In this document: positions 59,492-64,000 of the stretch, in pieces
How positions within the stretch are numbered: position 1 is the stretch's first letter
Layout: each line of letters begins with the position of its first letter
Assembly (NCBI GenBank): GCA_944321925.1
Contig: CALUND010000011.1
Location: 1 to 64,000, forward strand
Direction of reading: 5' to 3'
Source of the DNA: an uncultured Rikenellaceae bacterium
GTDB taxonomy: Bacteria; Bacteroidota; Bacteroidia; Bacteroidales; Rikenellaceae
DNA: 64,000 bases
The notes under the pieces: generated by a model
What the model was told of the DNA's origin: nothing
Database searches by the model: none
Seen by the model: the letters and a program-made list of their open reading frames with translations, nothing else
Program-made: the position numbers and the translations under genes

Positions 59492-60892
59492 ATGAAACGA
59501 GTTCACATCTTGCTGATGATGCTACTATGCGCCTGGTCAACTCATGCCCAAAAAAAACTGTCGTCAGAATTTGGGCGAATGGAGATTAGCGGTGATTCTA
59601 TTATGATGACCCGATGGGGACATCGCTTCTATGGTACAGAAAACTTCTCCGAAAAATATTCATTCAAAAAAATCGGGGAACACTTTATCGAATTGAATGG
59701 AGAACCGTTGCCGCTTATGGCGGCTGAAGGCACGAAAATCTCTCAAAAAAAAGATCCGGGCCTGACAGACGAAGCTACAACCGTTCGTTTTTCATTCCCC
59801 AAAGATTTTACCGATGAGTTTTTAAATCCCAAGTGGCCTCTGTCCAATCTGTTCATACGGATCAACGATACGTTGATCCGTATGAATTGCGCCCAACAGG
59901 GCTATAGCGAAATCCTTTTACCCGCCAATACAGACAAAATTTCATTCCGCCTGTATCCAGAAGATTTCTCTGCAAACCATTATTACCATGGGTTATGGAA
60001 GCAATCTTTTTCCTTGCACTATTACGATTCGCCGGAATATGAAATCGATCCAAGCAACAATCTGGTGGAAATATACGTACCCATTCCCGCCACTTATTTC
60101 GACATTTTTTATACAAAAAATGAATTCGCTCAAGTTACAGACACTTCGATCCATTGGAAACATGTCACATACAAACCGCCCAAAAAAAAACCATATATTG
60201 AGAAAAACGATATCCCTGAGGATTGGGCAAAAGACACTATTGTGATTCGATGCCCTACAAAGTTCGAGGGTGTCTATTACGATGTAAAGAACAACGGCTA
60301 CCGAATATCCTTAACGGGAAATCGATTCTACTACATCGAACCCAACGCCGGTTGGGCGAATGACACATTGGCCATCTGCAAATTCGATATAGTCGACGAA
60401 GAATTTATCTACATTAAATATCCCCATCTGATTTATGAGGCTTCGGTTATTTTGGGAACAAAGATAAAATCCTACAGGGGTTTCTTTTGGCCCCGCAAGA
60501 ACATAAGGGTTCGTTTTTCATTTCCTAATACAAAAACCAAATTGCGCATAGAATATCACGCGAAGAATAAAATAGAGGAAATTATCTATCCGACCGACTC
60601 CATCGTCTGGATAAGCAAGAAAACCGACTATTTCAGCTATTTCATCAAACCAGCAGACACACTGCCCAAAATGCATGATCCGATCGGACTATTTTATGGG
60701 GTAAGAGAATTTCCCAATTTTGGATCAGACATTAATGATAACATTCGGTTTTTCACCAATGCAATTGACATCGAGGTTCCGCTCGACGACTCCTATTTCG
60801 AAAGATACTACATCGAAGGAGAGTATGTCCGCGTGCACAACGACACGATCTCATGGAAAGGCCGGAGCTTCGTAAAAAAGCAACAGAAATAA
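59492..60892 (+). CDS. unrecognised secreted protein with two repeat units, paralogue 2
   Basis: 466 aa, signal peptide ending STHAQ. Same architecture as the preceding gene product: unit ends are TYFDIFYTKNEFAQVTDTSI (with W-K-H) and SYFERYYIEGEYVRVHNDTI (with W-K-G-R-S-F-V-K). The second unit also opens FEGVYYDVKNNGYRISLTGN. The first unit is more diverged and has a basic KPPKKKPYIEKND linker. It lacks the disordered tail of paralogue 1. Likely exported with the same destination. Function unknown. Confidence 0.75.
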   Translation: MKRVHILLMMLLCAWSTHAQKKLSSEFGRMEISGDSIMMTRWGHRFYGTENFSEKYSFKKIGEHFIELNGEPLPLMAAEGTKISQKKDPGLTDEATTVRFSFPKDFTDEFLNPKWPLSNLFIRINDTLIRMNCAQQGYSEILLPANTDKISFRLYPEDFSANHYYHGLWKQSFSLHYYDSPEYEIDPSNNLVEIYVPIPATYFDIFYTKNEFAQVTDTSIHWKHVTYKPPKKKPYIEKNDIPEDWAKDTIVIRCPTKFEGVYYDVKNNGYRISLTGNRFYYIEPNAGWANDTLAICKFDIVDEEFIYIKYPHLIYEASVILGTKIKSYRGFFWPRKNIRVRFSFPNTKTKLRIEYHAKNKIEEIIYPTDSIVWISKKTDYFSYFIKPADTLPKMHDPIGLFYGVREFPNFGSDINDNIRFFTNAIDIEVPLDDSYFERYYIEGEYVRVHNDTISWKGRSFVKKQQK

Positions 60893-61214
60893 GGCCCAAA
60901 CTATTGATTGGATTACAAGAGAGAACCTATAAAAAAATAAAACCTTTTTTTAAATATAAATTATTAAAAATTAAATCATTATGTCAGTAGAAGATTCGAA
61001 TGTAATTGATTTTCTCCAAGAGAAAGAAGACAATGATTTCCAAAAACATGGAATGTTCTGAGAATACGTTGGACAGAGAGAGGATCATACGCTTAAAAGA
61101 GGAATCGAAATACGTTAGACAGAGAAAATCAGGATTTGTGTTACACACTTCATCATTTTATTCTATTTTTGTCTTATGGGATATCGTTAATACAATAAAT
61201 AAATATTTGCCAGT
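60893..61214. other. AT-rich intergenic region with a 17-bp direct repeat
   Basis: Contains a tiny frame at 60981-61061 (26 codons, MSVEDSNVIDFLQEKED...), too short to call, and a direct repeat AATACGTT[G/A]GACAGAGA at 61064-61080 and 61109-61125. The promoter of the next gene is at its end. No supported gene. Confidence 0.4.
61164..61171 (+). promoter_or_regulatory. -7 element of the Fn3 lipoprotein gene
   Basis: TATTTTTG, 43 nt before the ATG. An upstream TTTG at 61135-61138 is 25 nt away, slightly too far. Confidence 0.45.
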
Positions 61215-63581
61215 ATGAAACATCCCCTATTACTTTCCTATCTGATAACTCCATTGCTTCTTATTTTTACATCGGGAGTTATCTCTTCATGTAAAAATGA
61301 GGCCAGCTCAGAAAACTATCCAACACCTCCTGCATCCGAATTCACAGCGGTGGAAGCTGATGCCCAAATCACGTTGAGTTGGAAAGCTCCCGAAAGCCAA
61401 TTCGTCAGCGAATACTCTCTAAGTTGGATACCGGGAGACGGTAACGTAACTCTTCCCGCCGAAGTGAAAACTTATACAGCCAGTCAGCTAACCAATGGGA
61501 CCGAATACACTTTCACATTAAAAACCGTCTATAAAAACGGCGTATTATCTGATCCCGTGACCCAAAAAGCAACACCGAAAGCAGCAGAGGTCTCCGCTCC
61601 GGAGAACTTTACAGCCAAACCGGGAGACGGAGAGGTCTCTTTGTCATGGAGTCCGGCGACAAGCGGCAATATAAAAGCATATCTTCTTACCTGGACTCCA
61701 GGGGAGGGGAATGTACTACTCCCGGCAGAAACGACATCGTATACTGTCACTCCTTTAACCAATGGCACTTCATACACGTTTACAATTGCGGCAGTCGACA
61801 ATGAAGACCGTAAATCAGCGTTTGTTTCCAAAAACGCAACTCCACAAGAAGAGGCTTTCGAAACATGGCCCGAAGAGGGTATGGAGAATGTTGTATACAT
61901 CAATAACGGAATTATACAGTTAGGGGTGGATATGGATCGGGGTGGTTCCATTTTCCATTTTTCGGATGTCGACACCAAACGCAATTTGCTGAATCATGCC
62001 GACGAAGGCCGATTCATGCAACAATCTTATTATGGCGAGGCAGACGGCAGTAACTGGAACGGTACCCCTTGGGTATGGAATCCTATTCAGGGAGGAGGCT
62101 GCCACGGCGAAAAAGCTCGTGTACTCTCACAGAATATCACCCCGACCTCAATCAATATCGTTTCCGAACCGGTCCATTGGGCCAGTGGCGAAGCATTGCC
62201 CGAATGCGAAATGGAAGAGACGATCACGCTTGACGGACGCATCGCACATATTCACTACACCTTCCGCAACAACGGACCCGGCGCAACGGCCCATACAGCG
62301 ACCCATCAAGAAGTTCCTGCCATCTTCATGGATAATGCTCTGAGCAATCTGGTTTTCTATTCGGGAGACAAACCATGGGTCAACGATGCGCTCACACGAT
62401 ATACTCCTCCATCCCAAACGTCTACAACGATCGTCAACGAAGAGCGCACACGCACGGAGCATTGGGCCGCATACGTTGATGATAACGATTGGGGACTCGG
62501 CGTATATACACCCGGAACTCCGCAAATGACCCTCTATCGGTTCGGTCTCGGATCAGGACCAACCAGCGGAGCATGTTCCTATTTTGCTCCGATCCGTACC
62601 TTTGCCATCACCAAGGATTTGGTCTTTGAATATGACGTGTATTTATACATCGGAACAGTCGATCAAATCAGAAATACGTTCTATGAGATTCGTTCAGAGG
62701 GTTGGGAGATCGACGACTCCGGATTCCCTGCCGGATATTTCTATATCAAAGAATCTGATCAGGTCTCCGTAACCGATAACGACTACACGGGACCTAACGG
62801 CTCGTTTACCCTCGAAACGACAGGGGCAAATTCATCCGTTACTACCCAAAGAGTCGCTGAGAACATCTCCGATCAAGTATTGACTTTCCGATATAAATGC
62901 GACAAAGAGGTCGGACTATCTGTTAAAATGGAGGATAATGCAATAAAGACACGTATTATGCCCCTCTCTCCGACCTCTGACTGGAGCGTCTACTCTTTCG
63001 ATCTGGGGAATCTGATTTCCGAATCGGGATGGGGAAGTATCGGTTCTCGAATCCAGATATTTCTCGACACCGAAACCGGGACTCAAATCGACATTCAGGA
63101 AATGCATATGCGTCCGCGCACGAGCGAAGAAGAGAATATGGCTTCCGCCCTATTTATTGCATTCACAGGACCGGAAAACCAACTCGCACAATTCGAAGAT
63201 CTGACGGATTACTTCAGCTATTCAACCGGATACTCATACCTTTACAAGGCCAAGATCGGCGCCGGTGATCCGTATATTGTCACTGCACCACGTTCTCGCG
63301 CCATTGCCGATGATGAAAATAAGCTTTCGTTCGAATACAAATGTGTAAAGGGTGGATCCATTGAACTCTTCTTTAAAATCGTTGCGGGTTGTTCTGTCTC
63401 CGGATTAAATTTTCCTGCAGCCAATGACTGGACCCCGATTACATTCGATTTGACGGAGGGGAAAGCCAATGTTCTGCGTAACGATCCTTCCGCCCTCAAT
63501 TCCGGCAATCAAATGCGGTTTGACATCAATGGGATCAATGGAATTCCATTATATATCCGGAACATCCGTATTCACAAATAG
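61215..63581 (+). CDS. surface lipoprotein with two fibronectin type III domains
   Basis: 788 aa, lipobox VISSC with KNEASSEN after it. Two Fn3 domains at about 38-120 and 125-215, almost copies of each other (SWIPGDGNVTLPAE versus TWTPGEGNVLLPAE; LTNGTEYTFTL versus LTNGTSYTFTI). A ~300-residue beta-sandwich region follows (GIIQLGVDMDRGGSIFHFSD, SYYGEADGSNWNGTPWVWNP, HQEVPAIFMDN), reminiscent of carbohydrate-active or polysaccharide-binding beta proteins but not assignable. The C-terminal ~250 residues contain two carbohydrate-binding-like beta domains (TFRYKCDKEVGLSVKM and SFEYKCVKGGSIELFFKI). Probably surface exposed and glycan-binding. Monocistronic. Confidence 0.7.
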   Translation: MKHPLLLSYLITPLLLIFTSGVISSCKNEASSENYPTPPASEFTAVEADAQITLSWKAPESQFVSEYSLSWIPGDGNVTLPAEVKTYTASQLTNGTEYTFTLKTVYKNGVLSDPVTQKATPKAAEVSAPENFTAKPGDGEVSLSWSPATSGNIKAYLLTWTPGEGNVLLPAETTSYTVTPLTNGTSYTFTIAAVDNEDRKSAFVSKNATPQEEAFETWPEEGMENVVYINNGIIQLGVDMDRGGSIFHFSDVDTKRNLLNHADEGRFMQQSYYGEADGSNWNGTPWVWNPIQGGGCHGEKARVLSQNITPTSINIVSEPVHWASGEALPECEMEETITLDGRIAHIHYTFRNNGPGATAHTATHQEVPAIFMDNALSNLVFYSGDKPWVNDALTRYTPPSQTSTTIVNEERTRTEHWAAYVDDNDWGLGVYTPGTPQMTLYRFGLGSGPTSGACSYFAPIRTFAITKDLVFEYDVYLYIGTVDQIRNTFYEIRSEGWEIDDSGFPAGYFYIKESDQVSVTDNDYTGPNGSFTLETTGANSSVTTQRVAENISDQVLTFRYKCDKEVGLSVKMEDNAIKTRIMPLSPTSDWSVYSFDLGNLISESGWGSIGSRIQIFLDTETGTQIDIQEMHMRPRTSEEENMASALFIAFTGPENQLAQFEDLTDYFSYSTGYSYLYKAKIGAGDPYIVTAPRSRAIADDENKLSFEYKCVKGGSIELFFKIVAGCSVSGLNFPAANDWTPITFDLTEGKANVLRNDPSALNSGNQMRFDINGINGIPLYIRNIRIHK

Positions 63582-63617
63582 ATCTGCAAAATCATTCTAC
63601 TACAAATACGAACAATT

Positions 63618-63661
63618 AGGAAAAGAGCTCTGTCGAAACAGACAGAGCTCTTTCCTATTTT
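63618..63661 (+). terminator. terminator of the Fn3 lipoprotein gene
   Basis: Perfect 13-bp stem AAAGAGCTCTGTC/GACAGAGCTCTTT with a 6-nt loop, then CCTATTTTTT. Confidence 0.85.
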
Positions 63662-64000
63662 TTGCTTGTCCGCTATTTTATCGATCGGGAGCCCCAGACT
63701 AACCAACAGGATAGCCGTTGACAACGCGCCGAGGATGATTGGATGCCGACACGGATTTCGAACAGGACAATGGGGCAATTGAAGTGTAGTTGCTGAATGT
63801 TTTCTCGTTTTTCAGGTTAGGGAAGGAAGGGTGTGTTGGAAATTGTTTTTGCAATGCGATCATAAACAACGACGCTCAATGGATCGGGTTGTCCCGTGAG
63901 CACAGACCCGTTTCCCGTCGGTCCGGTCCAATGGTTCCGGCAGAGTCCAGAATCGGTTTTTGCCTCCTCGAGCCACCTCCAGAACGACCGACCTCTCCCG
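63662..64000. other. window end without a supported gene
   Basis: No gene can be supported. All three minus-strand frames stay open for 40 or more codons from the window edge, the longest ending at a TAA at 63817-63819. None shows a recognisable protein, so a gene running in from outside can be neither confirmed nor excluded. Confidence 0.4.

Noticed and set aside
60981..61061. 26-codon plus-strand frame
   Set aside because: Too short and without conservation evidence to list as a gene; noted only as a possible remnant.
63817..63999. Partial minus-strand gene entering from the window edge
   Set aside because: All three minus frames are open for 40 or more codons here and none gives a recognisable protein.
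1..64000. CRISPR array, rRNA, prophage or integrative element
   Set aside because: No regularly spaced repeats, rRNA sequence, integrase, or phage structural genes were found; the tRNA-Leu 3' end shows no adjacent integrase.

Overview
The window is a chromosomal segment of a Bacteroidota bacterium, almost certainly order Bacteroidales and most like Alistipes or another Rikenellaceae member (the genus is inference). Evidence: many genes are preceded by the Bacteroidota promoter (TTTG, about 20 nt, TAnnTTTG) instead of -35/-10 boxes; ribosome binding sites are weak; and families typical of the phylum are present (BACON-type repeats, FISUMP domain, RteC-like protein, TonB receptor with carboxypeptidase-like N-terminus, DUF6443 Rhs proteins, Rho with a long disordered insert). 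No rRNA, CRISPR array, insertion sequence, phage or integrase was seen. One tRNA is present, tRNA-Leu(UAA).

Layout. 1-7 kb: head-GIN lipoprotein, rex and a short FAD synthetase, an aspartic protease, guaB with a thioesterase, and a YhhN protein. 7-10 kb, minus strand: overlapping GtrA, GT2 and GT-C genes, probably for modifying a surface glycan. 10-22 kb: htpG; a large BACON/DUF3472-type lipoprotein; a CoA-transferase; an operon with a VTC-type polyphosphate polymerase, DUF4956 and DUF2490; a FISUMP lipoprotein; a double-CDGSH iron-sulfur protein. 22-31 kb: tRNA-Leu, a possible small RNA or attenuator, a pRiA4b ORF-3-like gene overlapping miaA, GDPD, a PanE-like reductase, a LuxC-like acyl-CoA reductase, kdsB, rho, an S1/P1 nuclease. 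31-38 kb: a small lipoprotein, a PlpD-like patatin/beta-barrel protein, a sugar isomerase-like protein, a LuxR-type regulator broken by an apparent +1 frameshift, and a TonB receptor.

38.3-48.4 kb, minus strand: the most notable region, a compact twelve-gene type II secretion/type IV pilus-like cluster. In transcription order it holds GspG, a one-domain prepilin peptidase, GspE, the secretin GspD, GspL/PilN, GspM/PilO, a lipoprotein, GspC/PilP, GspK-like, GspI-like, GspJ-like and GspF. All four pseudopilin-like proteins have Ala, not Gly, before the presumed cleavage site. An RteC-like regulator gene lies immediately upstream.

From 49.7 kb, on the other strand, comes a likely cargo or surface module: two consecutive Sec-exported Rhs/YD-repeat proteins (1030 and 1528 aa), two tandem paralogues of an unrecognised secreted family built from four copies of one repeat, and a lipoprotein with two fibronectin type III domains. 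The second Rhs protein carries an unusual triplicated FPDYF-type insert and an AT-rich tail with a histidine/glutamate motif that could be catalytic. The working hypothesis is that the secretion apparatus, its regulator and the Rhs/secreted-protein block form one functional island. Only adjacency and signal peptides support this.
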